Source: Novosphingobium sp. (GTDB lineage Bacteria; Pseudomonadota; Alphaproteobacteria; Sphingomonadales; Sphingomonadaceae). From it: a DNA stretch of 64,000 nucleotides. Under the pieces are notes generated by a model that had not been told where the DNA came from, made no database searches, and saw only the letters and a list, made by a program, of their open reading frames with translations. This document shows positions 28,055 to 35,890 of the stretch, in pieces. The stretch covers positions 56,559-120,558 of the forward strand of contig JAGHZR010000011.1 of NCBI GenBank assembly GCA_017745295.1. Direction: 5' to 3'. The position numbers and the translations under genes are program-made. Position 1 is the stretch's first letter; every line of letters starts with the position of its first letter.

Positions 28055-29656
28055 TTGGCCGTTACCCTTAACTATCCGCTCGCCAGTCAAGGCATAGAAA
28101 CCGGGGCGAAGATCCTGGCCAACCTGGGCACCGCGCCCCTGGTCGAGCAGGCCATCCGGAACGGCGAGGGCGTGCTGGCCGCGAACGGCCCGTTCGTCGT
28201 GGCCACCGGCAAGCACACCGGGCGTTCCGCCAAGGACAAGTTCATCGTCAAGGACGCCGAGACCGAGGATACGGTCTGGTGGGGCAAGACCAACGTGCCG
28301 ATGACGCCGGAACACTTTGCGGCGCTGAAGGAGGATTTCCTCGCTGCGCTCGGCGGCAAGGACCAGCTCTACGTCGCCGACCTGTTCGGCGGCTCGCAGC
28401 CGGAACACCGCGTCAACGTGCGCGTCATCAACGAGTTCGCCTGGCACAACCTGTTCATCCGCACCCTGCTGGTGCGTCCGAGCGAGGCCGAGCTGGCCCG
28501 GTTCGTGCCGGAATATACCATCATCGACCTGCCGAGCTTCCGCGCCGATCCCGAGCGCCACGGTTCGCGCTCGGAGACGGTGATCGCCGTGAACTTCACC
28601 GAGAAGCTGATCCTGATCGGCGGCACCGCCTATGCGGGGGAGATGAAGAAGTCGGTCTTCGGCATCCTCAACTACCTACTGCCGACCAAGGGCGTGATGC
28701 CGATGCACTGCTCGGCCAACATCGGTCCCGAAGGCGACACCGCCGTGTTCTTCGGTCTCTCCGGCACCGGCAAGACCACGCTTTCGGCGGACGCTTCGCG
28801 CACGCTGATCGGTGACGACGAGCATGGCTGGTCGGACACCGCCGTGTTCAACTTCGAGGGCGGCTGCTACGCCAAGATGATCCGCCTCTCGCCCGAGGCC
28901 GAGCCGGAAATCTTCGCGACGACCAAGCGCTTCGGCACCGTGCTCGAAAACGTGGTGATCGATCCCGAGACCCGCCAGATCGACCTCGACGACAACTCGC
29001 TGGCCGAGAACAGCCGCGGTTCCTACCCGATCGACTTCATTCCGAACTGCTCGGAGAAGAACCTCGGCCCGGTACCGCAGAACATCATCTTCCTCACCGC
29101 AGACGCTTATGGGGTGCTGCCGCCGATCGCGCGTCTCACGCCCGATCAGGCGATGTATCACTTCCTCTCGGGCTATACCGCGCGCGTTGCGGGCACCGAG
29201 ATCGGCGTGACCGAACCGGAAGCGACGTTCTCGACCTGCTTCGGCGCGCCGTTCATGCCGCGTCACCCCTCGGTCTACGGCAACCTGCTCAAGGAGCGGA
29301 TCGCCAAGGGCGGGGTGAAGTGCTGGCTGGTCAACACCGGCTGGTCGGGCGGCATGGCGACGATGGAAGGCATCAAGCGCATGCCGATCAAGGCCACCCG
29401 TGCGCTGCTGAACGCCGCGCTCGACGGCAGCCTCAATGAGGCCGAGTTCAAGGAAGATCCGAACTTCGGCTTCGAGGTTCCGGTGGCGGTTCCGGGTGTC
29501 GACAGCAAGCTGCTCGATCCGCGCGGTGCCTGGGCCGACGGCGCCGAATACGACAAGACCGCGCAGACACTGGTGAAGCAGTTCATCGACAACTTCACCC
29601 AGTTCGAAGCCCATGTCGACGAAGGCGTCCGCAAGGCGGCGCCTGTCGCGGCGTGA
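28055..29656 (+). CDS. pckA: Phosphoenolpyruvate carboxykinase (ATP)
   Basis: PckA converts oxaloacetate and ATP to PEP in gluconeogenesis. The product is about 533 aa with TGRSAKDKF, the metal-site segment [29 protein letters not shown] containing the P-loop, [11 protein letters not shown] (kinase-2) and [13 protein letters not shown]. The start is ambiguous: TTG 28055 has GGAGGAG 6 nt upstream, whereas ATG 28049 and ATG 28040 lie on or before that site. ChvI controls pckA in Agrobacterium, so the divergent layout suggests direct regulation. Confidence 0.96.
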   Translation: MAVTLNYPLASQGIETGAKILANLGTAPLVEQAIRNGEGVLAANGPFVVATGKHTGRSAKDKFIVKDAETEDTVWWGKTNVPMTPEHFAALKEDFLAALGGKDQLYVADLFGGSQPEHRVNVRVINEFAWHNLFIRTLLVRPSEAELARFVPEYTIIDLPSFRADPERHGSRSETVIAVNFTEKLILIGGTAYAGEMKKSVFGILNYLLPTKGVMPMHCSANIGPEGDTAVFFGLSGTGKTTLSADASRTLIGDDEHGWSDTAVFNFEGGCYAKMIRLSPEAEPEIFATTKRFGTVLENVVIDPETRQIDLDDNSLAENSRGSYPIDFIPNCSEKNLGPVPQNIIFLTADAYGVLPPIARLTPDQAMYHFLSGYTARVAGTEIGVTEPEATFSTCFGAPFMPRHPSVYGNLLKERIAKGGVKCWLVNTGWSGGMATMEGIKRMPIKATRALLNAALDGSLNEAEFKEDPNFGFEVPVAVPGVDSKLLDPRGAWADGAEYDKTAQTLVKQFIDNFTQFEAHVDEGVRKAAPVAA

Positions 29657-29685
29657 TCTCTCGCTGAACAGCGCGCAATAACAAC

Positions 29686-29722
29686 GGGGCCTCGGAACTT
29701 GCGTTTCGAGGCCCTTGTTTTG
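29686..29722 (+). terminator. Terminator of pckA
   Basis: GGGCCTCG / CGAGGCCC (29687-29694 and 29707-29714) form a perfect 8-bp stem with a 12-nt loop, followed by TTGTTTT, 30 bp after the pckA stop. Confidence 0.85.
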
Positions 29723-29771
29723 TCATCCAGACCGTGCATCTTCCTGTTTCCCTCTCTCCAGGAGAAAGACC

Positions 29772-30125
29772 ATGGGACTTTTCGACGGTATCCTTGGACA
29801 AGTCAGCGAACACGCCGATGTAGCGAACCTCGCCTCGAAGCTCGGCATCGAGCCGGCGCAGGCGGAAAAGGCGATTGCCGCGCTGGGCCTCGCGCATCAG
29901 GAAGAGGGTGACACCGCGCTGCTGGCGGCAGAGAAGACCGGCCTCGGCGTCGGCACGATCCAGCAGATCATCTCGGCGATCGGCGGCGAAGGCTCGCTTG
30001 GCCAATTCGCAAGCCTCGTGGGCAGCGATCCCTCGAAGTTCACCGCCTTCCTCGACAAGGACGGCGATGGTAGCGTGATCGACGACCTTACCGATATGGC
30101 CAAGGGCTTCTTCGGCAAGAAATAA
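29772..30125 (+). CDS. Small hypothetical protein with EF-hand-like motif
   Basis: The 117-aa acidic protein starts at ATG 29772 after CCAGGAGAAAG. It begins MGLFDGILGQVSEHADVANLASKLGIEPAQAEKAIAALG, resembling DUF937-like helical repeats, and has Gly-rich helices in the middle. Near the C-terminus DKDGDGSVIDDL (about residues 96-107) matches an EF-hand calcium loop. No signal peptide is seen. Function unknown; strong terminators lie on both sides, so it is a single-gene unit. Confidence 0.75.
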   Translation: MGLFDGILGQVSEHADVANLASKLGIEPAQAEKAIAALGLAHQEEGDTALLAAEKTGLGVGTIQQIISAIGGEGSLGQFASLVGSDPSKFTAFLDKDGDGSVIDDLTDMAKGFFGKK

Positions 30126-30130
30126 GCGGG

Positions 30131-30168
30131 AAAGCGCCGCCCCGAACGTGATCCGGGACGGCGCTTTT
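30131..30168. terminator. Bidirectional terminator
   Basis: AAAGCGCCG pairs with CGGCGCTTT, and an inner CCCG/CGGG extends the stem, followed by T-runs on both strands. It lies between the convergent 29772 and DUF885 genes. Confidence 0.85.
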
Positions 30169-30176
30169 CATTCCGC

Positions 30177-32027
30177 TCAGCCGGCCTTGCCGGTGGCGAT
30201 GTAGCTGTCGATGTTCTTCGCCAGCACGTCGAGCGGCACGTTGCCGCCGTCGACCACGGCCTGGTCGAAATCGCGCAAGTCATAGCGCGCGCCGAGTGCC
30301 GCCTGGGCGCGGCTGCGCTGGCGATTGATCTCGGAGTGGCCCATCTTGTAGCCGCAGGCCTGGCCCGGCCACGAGCAGTAGCGGTCCACTTCGTTGACCA
30401 CTTCCTCGCGCTTGTTGCCGTTCTGCTCCATGAAGAAACGCACCGCCTGCTCGCGGCTCCAGCCCTTGGAATGGAGGCCGGTGTCCACGACCATGCGGCA
30501 GGCGCGGAAGGCGATCGACTGGAGATAGCCGAGCTGGCCGACCGGATCGTCGGAATAGGCGCCGAGTTCGTCGGCCAGCTGCTCGCCGTAGAGCGCCCAG
30601 CCTTCGGAATAGGCGTTGAAGGCCAGGATCGAGCGGATCAGCGGCAGGCGGTTGGCATATTCGCCCTGCCAGACGTGGCCGGGGATCGCCTCGTGATGGA
30701 CCAGCGTGGGCAGGTCGTACTTGCGGTGCAGGTCGGTGGTGCGCAAGTTGATCCACATCTTGCCCGGCACCGAACCGTCGATCGAACCGGCACCGCCGTA
30801 AGCGGTCGGCGCGCCGGGTTCCTCGGCCAGCGGCAGGCGGCGGACTTCGACATTGCCCTTCACCGGATCGCGGAAGGCGCGCGGCATCTGGGCGCGGATC
30901 CAGTCGACGCGCTGGCGGATGAAGGCCATGATCTCGGCCCGGCCGGGGTCGCTTTCGGGGAACATGAAGCGCTTGTCGGTGCCGAGTGCGGTCATCCGCT
31001 CGCCGACGGTGCCGGTGGTGTAGCCGAGTTTCTTGAGGATCGGATCCATGCGGGCATGCAGCGCCGCCAGTTCCTCAAGGCCGCGCTTGTGGATTTCCTC
31101 GGCGGGCACCGGGGTGGTGGTGCTGGCGCGCAAGGCCCAGGCGTAGAATTCGGCGCCGTGCGGACGCTCGCGCATGCCCGGATCGCCCTTGGCGAGGCCA
31201 CGCTGGCGCTTGAGTTCGGCGAGCTGGCGTTCGAGCGCAGGCACGACCTTGGCAGAAACGATGCCTTTGGCGCGGCCTTCCCAGTCGCCCGGAATCGCCT
31301 TGGTGCGGCCGGTCAGCGAGGAGACAAGGCCGCCGCCGTTGTTGCGGGCGTCCTCGATCGTGCTGGTCATCTGGGCGATGGCGCGGTCGAGCAGGAAGTC
31401 GGGCGGAACGAGGCCCTGATCGGTGGCCTTGCGGATGCGCTCCAGTTCGCCGTCGAGCTGTCCGCCGAACTGCGAGAGGCGCGATACATAGGCCTCGGCA
31501 TCCTCGGCGGTCTTCACCGGATGGTCGGCGTCGAGGAACTTGGGGGTGTCGAGATAGGCGCCGACATTCTGGATCACCACGTAAGGCGTGTTGCGCCAGC
31601 CGCCCACGGCAACGTCGCCATAAGGCTGGGCGAAGCCGTCGAGCGAGGTCTTGTAGGCGCTGCGCACGACCGCGAGGCTGGTCTGCGTCGCATGGTCGAG
31701 GCCGCTGGCGGGGAAAGCCTCGACGCGGGCGAGGTCCTCGCGCAGGGTTCTGGCGACTGCGGTGCGGCCTGCGAAGGAGCGGTCCTCCGACTTGGCGCGC
31801 AGCGCGGCATGGGCGCCGATATCGATGCCGAGGCTGGTCGCGTTCTCGGGATTGTGGTCCAGCAGGCGCCAGGCGATCGAATCGAGCAGGGCGGCTGCGT
31901 CCTGCTGGTTCGAAGCGGTGGCGGCGCGCGCCACGCCGGGCAGGGCGATGCCTGCGGTCCCGGCGGCGAGGAGCTGAAGGGTGGTGCGCCGCGAGAGGGA
32001 TGCGGCCGTGAGGTCAGGGTTCTTCAT
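30177..32027 (-). CDS. DUF885-family protein, Tat-exported, metallopeptidase-like
   Basis: The 616-aa protein opens with a twin-arginine signal (LSRRTTLQLLAAGTAGIALPG, cleavage near ARA). The DUF885 domain has PTLVHHEAIPGHVWQGEYANRL, containing an HEAIPGH motif like gluzincin zinc sites, with the downstream glutamate-bearing EGWALYGEQLADELG and a C-terminal QACGYKMGHSEI. It is probably a periplasmic metallopeptidase; substrate unknown. Confidence 0.9.
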   Translation of the reverse strand: MKNPDLTAASLSRRTTLQLLAAGTAGIALPGVARAATASNQQDAAALLDSIAWRLLDHNPENATSLGIDIGAHAALRAKSEDRSFAGRTAVARTLREDLARVEAFPASGLDHATQTSLAVVRSAYKTSLDGFAQPYGDVAVGGWRNTPYVVIQNVGAYLDTPKFLDADHPVKTAEDAEAYVSRLSQFGGQLDGELERIRKATDQGLVPPDFLLDRAIAQMTSTIEDARNNGGGLVSSLTGRTKAIPGDWEGRAKGIVSAKVVPALERQLAELKRQRGLAKGDPGMRERPHGAEFYAWALRASTTTPVPAEEIHKRGLEELAALHARMDPILKKLGYTTGTVGERMTALGTDKRFMFPESDPGRAEIMAFIRQRVDWIRAQMPRAFRDPVKGNVEVRRLPLAEEPGAPTAYGGAGSIDGSVPGKMWINLRTTDLHRKYDLPTLVHHEAIPGHVWQGEYANRLPLIRSILAFNAYSEGWALYGEQLADELGAYSDDPVGQLGYLQSIAFRACRMVVDTGLHSKGWSREQAVRFFMEQNGNKREEVVNEVDRYCSWPGQACGYKMGHSEINRQRSRAQAALGARYDLRDFDQAVVDGGNVPLDVLAKNIDSYIATGKAG

Positions 32028-32106
32028 GGCGGCGAAATCTGGCGGGGCCGCCTGTCCCTGTCAAACCCGCTCGCGCTGGGCGAAGGCCTGCGTTAGGGGA
32101 TAAGCC

Positions 32107-32319
32107 ATGGATATTGCCCTCTCGCTCATGACCCTGACCATCGCCGCGCTCGTGCTGGGAGCCATCGCGCTCTGGCGGCGGGGCGGCAGCCGCAAGCAGG
32201 CGGGGCTGATGCTGGTGCTGGCGGCGGTGCTGATCGCCAATGTCGCGATCTGGACGCTGCCGAATTCCGAAGGCGAGTCGCTGGTCAGGGCGGCGGATGC
32301 GAAAAAGGCGCCGGAGTAG
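32107..32319 (+). CDS. Small two-helix membrane protein
   Basis: The 70-aa protein has two hydrophobic segments (about residues 4-23 and 32-50) separated by a basic loop RRGGSRKQ, and a short hydrophilic tail. It is divergent from the DUF885 gene, 79 bp apart. No family recognised; the positive-inside rule predicts both ends periplasmic. Confidence 0.65.
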   Translation: MDIALSLMTLTIAALVLGAIALWRRGGSRKQAGLMLVLAAVLIANVAIWTLPNSEGESLVRAADAKKAPE

Positions 32320-32370
32320 TCTCCCGCGCCTTTTCGGTGCAAATCCCAGAGTTCCCCCTAAAAACCTCGC

Positions 32371-32501
32371 CACCCTGAACTCGTTTTAGGGTCCATTTCT
32401 CGGTTCCGACCGGAGGTGTCCGAGTCAGAGCGGAAACGGCAGATGGTTCCTGTGAGCGTCCGGTCGAAAACCACGATGGACCCTGAAACAAGTTCAGGGT
32501 G
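32371..32501. repeat. Inverted repeat, family B
   Basis: The 26-bp arms at 32371-32396 and 32476-32501 are reverse complements with two mismatches, built on CACCCTGAACTTGTTTCAGG plus GTCCAT. Compare 42663-42752 and 47034-47160. Confidence 0.88.
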
Positions 32502-32546
32502 ACGCGAGGGCGTAAGCGCCTGCTTTGCAGGCGCCAACGGCTCGCG

Positions 32547-33203
32547 TCACTTGATCGGGCAATCCGGCGCGAGGCGCATGTCGAGATAGTTGTCCACCGA
32601 GCGCATCAGGTCGTCCATCTCGTTCTCGAAGAAATGGTTCGCGCGCGGGATTTCGTCGTGGTGGATGGTGATGTGCTTCTGCGTGCGCAGCTTGTCGACC
32701 AGCTTCTGCGTGGCGACCGGGGTGGCGACCGTGTCGCCCGCGCCCTGGATCAGGATGCCCGAGGCCGGGCAGGGGGCGAGGAACGAGAAGTCGTACATGT
32801 TGGCGGGCGGGGCCACCGAGATGAAGCCGCGAATCTCGGGGCGGCGCATCAGCAATTGCATGCCGATCAGCGCGCCGAACGAGTAACCGGCGATCCAGGT
32901 GGTCGAGGCCTCGGGGTGGATCGACTGCACCCAGTCGAGCGCTGCCGCTGCGTCGGACAGTTCGCCCACGCCGTTGTCGAAGCTGCCCTGGCTGCGGCCG
33001 ACGCCGCGGAAGTTGAAGCGCAGGGTCGCGAAGCCGCGCGCCACGAAGGTCTTGTAGAGATGCTGGGTGATGCGGTCGTTCATCGTCCCGCCCGCCTGCG
33101 GATGCGGGTGAAGGATCATCGCCACGGGCGCGCGCGGGCGCGGAGCGGGCTGGAAGCGGCCTTCGAGGCGGCCTTCGGGGCCGGGGAAGATGACTGCGGG
33201 CAT
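32547..33203 (-). CDS. Alpha/beta hydrolase
   Basis: A 218-aa single-domain alpha/beta hydrolase. The oxyanion region is ILHPHPQAGGTMND, the nucleophile elbow is IAGYSFGALIG (Ser in GYSFG), the acid lies in LIQGAGDTVATP and the catalytic His in ANHFFEN. Proteins of this subfamily are often encoded beside alphaproteobacterial cysteine desulfurase/suf genes, as here (divergent from the first desulfurase gene). Substrate unknown. Confidence 0.9.
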   Translation of the reverse strand: MPAVIFPGPEGRLEGRFQPAPRPRAPVAMILHPHPQAGGTMNDRITQHLYKTFVARGFATLRFNFRGVGRSQGSFDNGVGELSDAAAALDWVQSIHPEASTTWIAGYSFGALIGMQLLMRRPEIRGFISVAPPANMYDFSFLAPCPASGILIQGAGDTVATPVATQKLVDKLRTQKHITIHHDEIPRANHFFENEMDDLMRSVDNYLDMRLAPDCPIK

Positions 33204-33333
33204 GAGTTTCGCGAACCTGACCTGTTGAAACTCCCGCGAAAACGGCAGCGATTTGCTCGCCGGCCATCGCGGGAGTGGAAAAAGAGAAGATCGCTATATA
33301 GGAACCTTCGCTTCGAAAACAACTTTTCAAGCG

Positions 33334-34389
33334 ATGTCAGCCTTACAGATCTATCTCGACCACGCGGCGACCACGCCGCTCCTGCCTCAGGCGCGCGAAG
33401 CGTGGCTGGAAGGTGCCGCGCTCTGGGCCAATCCGTCCAGTCCGCACAAACAGGGCCGTGCCGCCCGCGCCGCGCTGGAAGATGCGCGCGAGCGGGTGAA
33501 GAAAGCGCTCGGCTGGCAGGGTGAAGTGATTTTCACCTCCGGGGCGAGCGAGGCTTTGGCGATCGGTCTCGGCCGGGCCAAAGCGGTGCGGCGGCTGGTC
33601 TCGGCGGTGGAGCACGATGCCGTGTTCCGCGCGGCGCTGGATGCGCAGGAGCTACCGGTGCGGGAAGGGGAGGTCGATCCCGAAGCCCTGGCCGCTGCGC
33701 TGGCGGAAGGCGGGCGGGCCGTGGTTGCCGTCCAGTCGATCAATTCGGAAACCGGCACGGTCTTGCTGCCCTATGCCCATAACCCCCTGATAGAGCAGGT
33801 TCGCGCGGTGGGGGGGCTGGTCCTGGCGGACTGTTCGCAATCGGCGGGTAAGTCGCCGCTTCCCGAGGCGGATATGGTGGTGCTCTCGGCGCACAAGCTG
33901 GGCGGCCCGATCGGCATCGGCGCGCTGCTAGTGAAGGACTGGGCCATGTTGGAGCCGAGCGGCGGGCAGGAGCGCGGCTATCGCGCCGGGACTGAGAACC
34001 TGCCCGGCGCGCTCGGTTTCGCGGCGGCCTTGGAAGCGGGCGGCATCGAGAGCTGGGCGACGACGGCGGAGCAGCGCTTCGATTTCAGGGACGCGCTGTC
34101 ACGGCATGGCGAAGTTCTCCAGCCGGGCGTGCAATGCTCGCATATCTTCGCCGTGGCGGCGCCGAGACTGGCGGCGACGGCGATGCTGATCCGCATGGAT
34201 GCCGCCGGCTTCGCGATCTCGGCGGGGAGTGCATGTTCGTCGGGCACGCTCAAGCAGAGCCGGGTGCTCAAGGGTTTCGGCATCGACGAGGACCTGGCCC
34301 GTCGCACCGTCCGGGTCAGCATCGGCTGGGATACCACGCCGGAGCACTTGGACGCCTTTGCCGAGGCCTGGGCGCAAGTGAACGCATGA
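33334..34389 (+). CDS. Cysteine desulfurase (NifS-like), first of a tandem pair
   Basis: The 351-aa PLP enzyme mobilises sulfur from cysteine. It starts IYLDHAATTPLLPQAREAW and shows EH (His95), SINSETGTV, the PLP lysine Lys188 in SAHKLGGP and catalytic Cys301 in SAGSACSSGTLKQS. It is shorter than typical IscS (about 400 aa). Its TGA overlaps the ATG of the second desulfurase gene (ATGA). The pair probably arose by duplication and has since diverged. Confidence 0.92.
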   Translation: MSALQIYLDHAATTPLLPQAREAWLEGAALWANPSSPHKQGRAARAALEDARERVKKALGWQGEVIFTSGASEALAIGLGRAKAVRRLVSAVEHDAVFRAALDAQELPVREGEVDPEALAAALAEGGRAVVAVQSINSETGTVLLPYAHNPLIEQVRAVGGLVLADCSQSAGKSPLPEADMVVLSAHKLGGPIGIGALLVKDWAMLEPSGGQERGYRAGTENLPGALGFAAALEAGGIESWATTAEQRFDFRDALSRHGEVLQPGVQCSHIFAVAAPRLAATAMLIRMDAAGFAISAGSACSSGTLKQSRVLKGFGIDEDLARRTVRVSIGWDTTPEHLDAFAEAWAQVNA

Positions 34390-35465
34390 TCTACCTCGAC
34401 TATCAGGCGACGACACCGCTGGCCCCCGAAGCGCGCGAGGCGATGCTGCCGTGGCTGGGCGGGCCGGAAGCCATGGGCTTCGCCAATCCGCATAGCCCGC
34501 ATCGTCCGGGCCGCGCCGCCGCCGCCATCGTCGAAGTCGCGCGAGAGCAGGTCGCTGCGCTGCTGCCGCCGGGAGGGCGGGTGATCTTCACCTCCGGGGC
34601 GACCGAAGCGATCAATCTCGCCCTGGCGGGCAGCGGCAGGAAGCGGCTTGCCGTTTCCGCCATCGAACATGCCGCGGTTCTGGATACTGCACGGGCGATC
34701 GATCCGGCGCTCTCCCTGCTGCCGGTGGATGGCGAGGGGCTGGTCGATCCTGACGGAGCGATCCCCGATGGAACCGGCCTCGTTGCGGTCATGCAGGTCA
34801 ACAACGAGATCGGCACGGTCCAGCCGGTCGAAGCTCTGGCGAACAAGGCCCATGCGATGGGCGCGCTGTTTCTCTGCGATGCCGTGCAGGGCGCGGGCAA
34901 GCTGGCGGCGCCCGCCGGGGCCGACCTGATCGCGGTTTCGGCGCACAAGCTCTACGGTCCCAAGGGTATCGGTGCGCTCTGGGTACGCGAGGGGCTTGAA
35001 CTTACGCCGATGATTCATGGCGGCGGGCAGGAGCAGGGGCTGCGCTCCGGCACACTCAGCCCTGCGCTCTGCGCCGGGTTCGGGGCTGCTGCGGCGCTCG
35101 CGGCGAAGCGCATGGAGCAGGACGCCGCTCACGTCGAGGCGCTGTGGCGTGCCGCGCGGGACGTGCTCTCGCGCTGGACGCTCAACGGTTCGGCCGAGCG
35201 GCGATGGCACGGAAATCTCAATCTGCGGCTGCCGGGCCTCGACGTGGCGCGGCTCATGTCGGACCTCAGGAATATCGCCTTTTCCGCCGGTTCCGCCTGC
35301 GCCAGCGGGTCGGGGCGGCCGAGCCATGTGCTCAAGGCGATGGGACTTGCCGATTCCGATGCCAAAGCCTCTATCCGTCTGGGATTCGGGCGATATAGTG
35401 ACCTCGGGGAGCTGAAGGATGCCTGCGAACACATAGAAGCCGCAGCGGCGGCGCAGGGAGTCTGA
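34386..35465 (+). CDS. Cysteine desulfurase, second of a tandem pair
   Basis: The 359-aa protein begins MIYLDYQATTPLAPEAREAM, with PLP lysine Lys188 in SAHKLYGPKGIGALWV, VNNEIGTVQPV and catalytic Cys305 in SAGSACASGSGRPSHVLKAMG. The Cys-loop (ACASGSGRPSHVL) resembles group-I NifS/IscS. The ferredoxin gene starts 1 bp after its stop, suggesting co-production of sulfur and electrons for Fe-S assembly. Confidence 0.93.
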   Translation: MIYLDYQATTPLAPEAREAMLPWLGGPEAMGFANPHSPHRPGRAAAAIVEVAREQVAALLPPGGRVIFTSGATEAINLALAGSGRKRLAVSAIEHAAVLDTARAIDPALSLLPVDGEGLVDPDGAIPDGTGLVAVMQVNNEIGTVQPVEALANKAHAMGALFLCDAVQGAGKLAAPAGADLIAVSAHKLYGPKGIGALWVREGLELTPMIHGGGQEQGLRSGTLSPALCAGFGAAAALAAKRMEQDAAHVEALWRAARDVLSRWTLNGSAERRWHGNLNLRLPGLDVARLMSDLRNIAFSAGSACASGSGRPSHVLKAMGLADSDAKASIRLGFGRYSDLGELKDACEHIEAAAAAQGV

Positions 35466-35466
35466 G

Positions 35467-35799
35467 TTGCTGAACGTGAGGTTTTTGACCGCGGAAGGAA
35501 AACTCGTCGTCGCCGAGGCCGAGACGGGAGACGTCCTTCTACGCGTGGCGCAGGGCGCCGGAATGCCGCTGGAAGGGACTTGCGAAGGCCAGATGGCCTG
35601 TTCGACCTGCCATGTGATCGTCTCGCCGGACTGGTTCGACCGACTGGAACCCGCCTCGATGGACGAGGAAGACATGCTCGACCTCGCCGCCGGGGTGGCG
35701 CGGACCAGCCGCCTGTCCTGCCAGATCGAACTGAGCGACGATCTCGACGGGCTGGAAGTGCGCATCCCCGGCGTCTCGCGGGATATGCAGATCGGCTGA
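35467..35799 (+). CDS. [2Fe-2S] ferredoxin, adrenodoxin type
   Basis: The 110-aa protein has the C-X5-C-X2-C...C cluster motif with Cys39, Cys45, Cys48 and Cys85 (GTCEGQMACSTCHV and SRLSCQ). The TTG start at 35467 is 6 nt after GGGAG; GTG 35476 is an alternative. The position right after two cysteine desulfurase genes suggests an Isc-type Fdx that supplies electrons for cluster assembly. Confidence 0.93.
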   Translation: MLNVRFLTAEGKLVVAEAETGDVLLRVAQGAGMPLEGTCEGQMACSTCHVIVSPDWFDRLEPASMDEEDMLDLAAGVARTSRLSCQIELSDDLDGLEVRIPGVSRDMQIG

Positions 35800-35890
35800 A
35801 TTGAAAAAATTGGAACGAATCGGGAAATCAAGTTCTGGAAAACGCTGGAATCCGACTTGGCACCGGGCTGGGCGCTGCTAGGTTCCGGCC

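Noticed and set aside
30336..32096. A 586-codon plus-strand frame antisense to the DUF885 gene
   Set aside because: The opposite strand has a Tat signal and a recognisable metallopeptidase motif; the plus-strand product has no domain.
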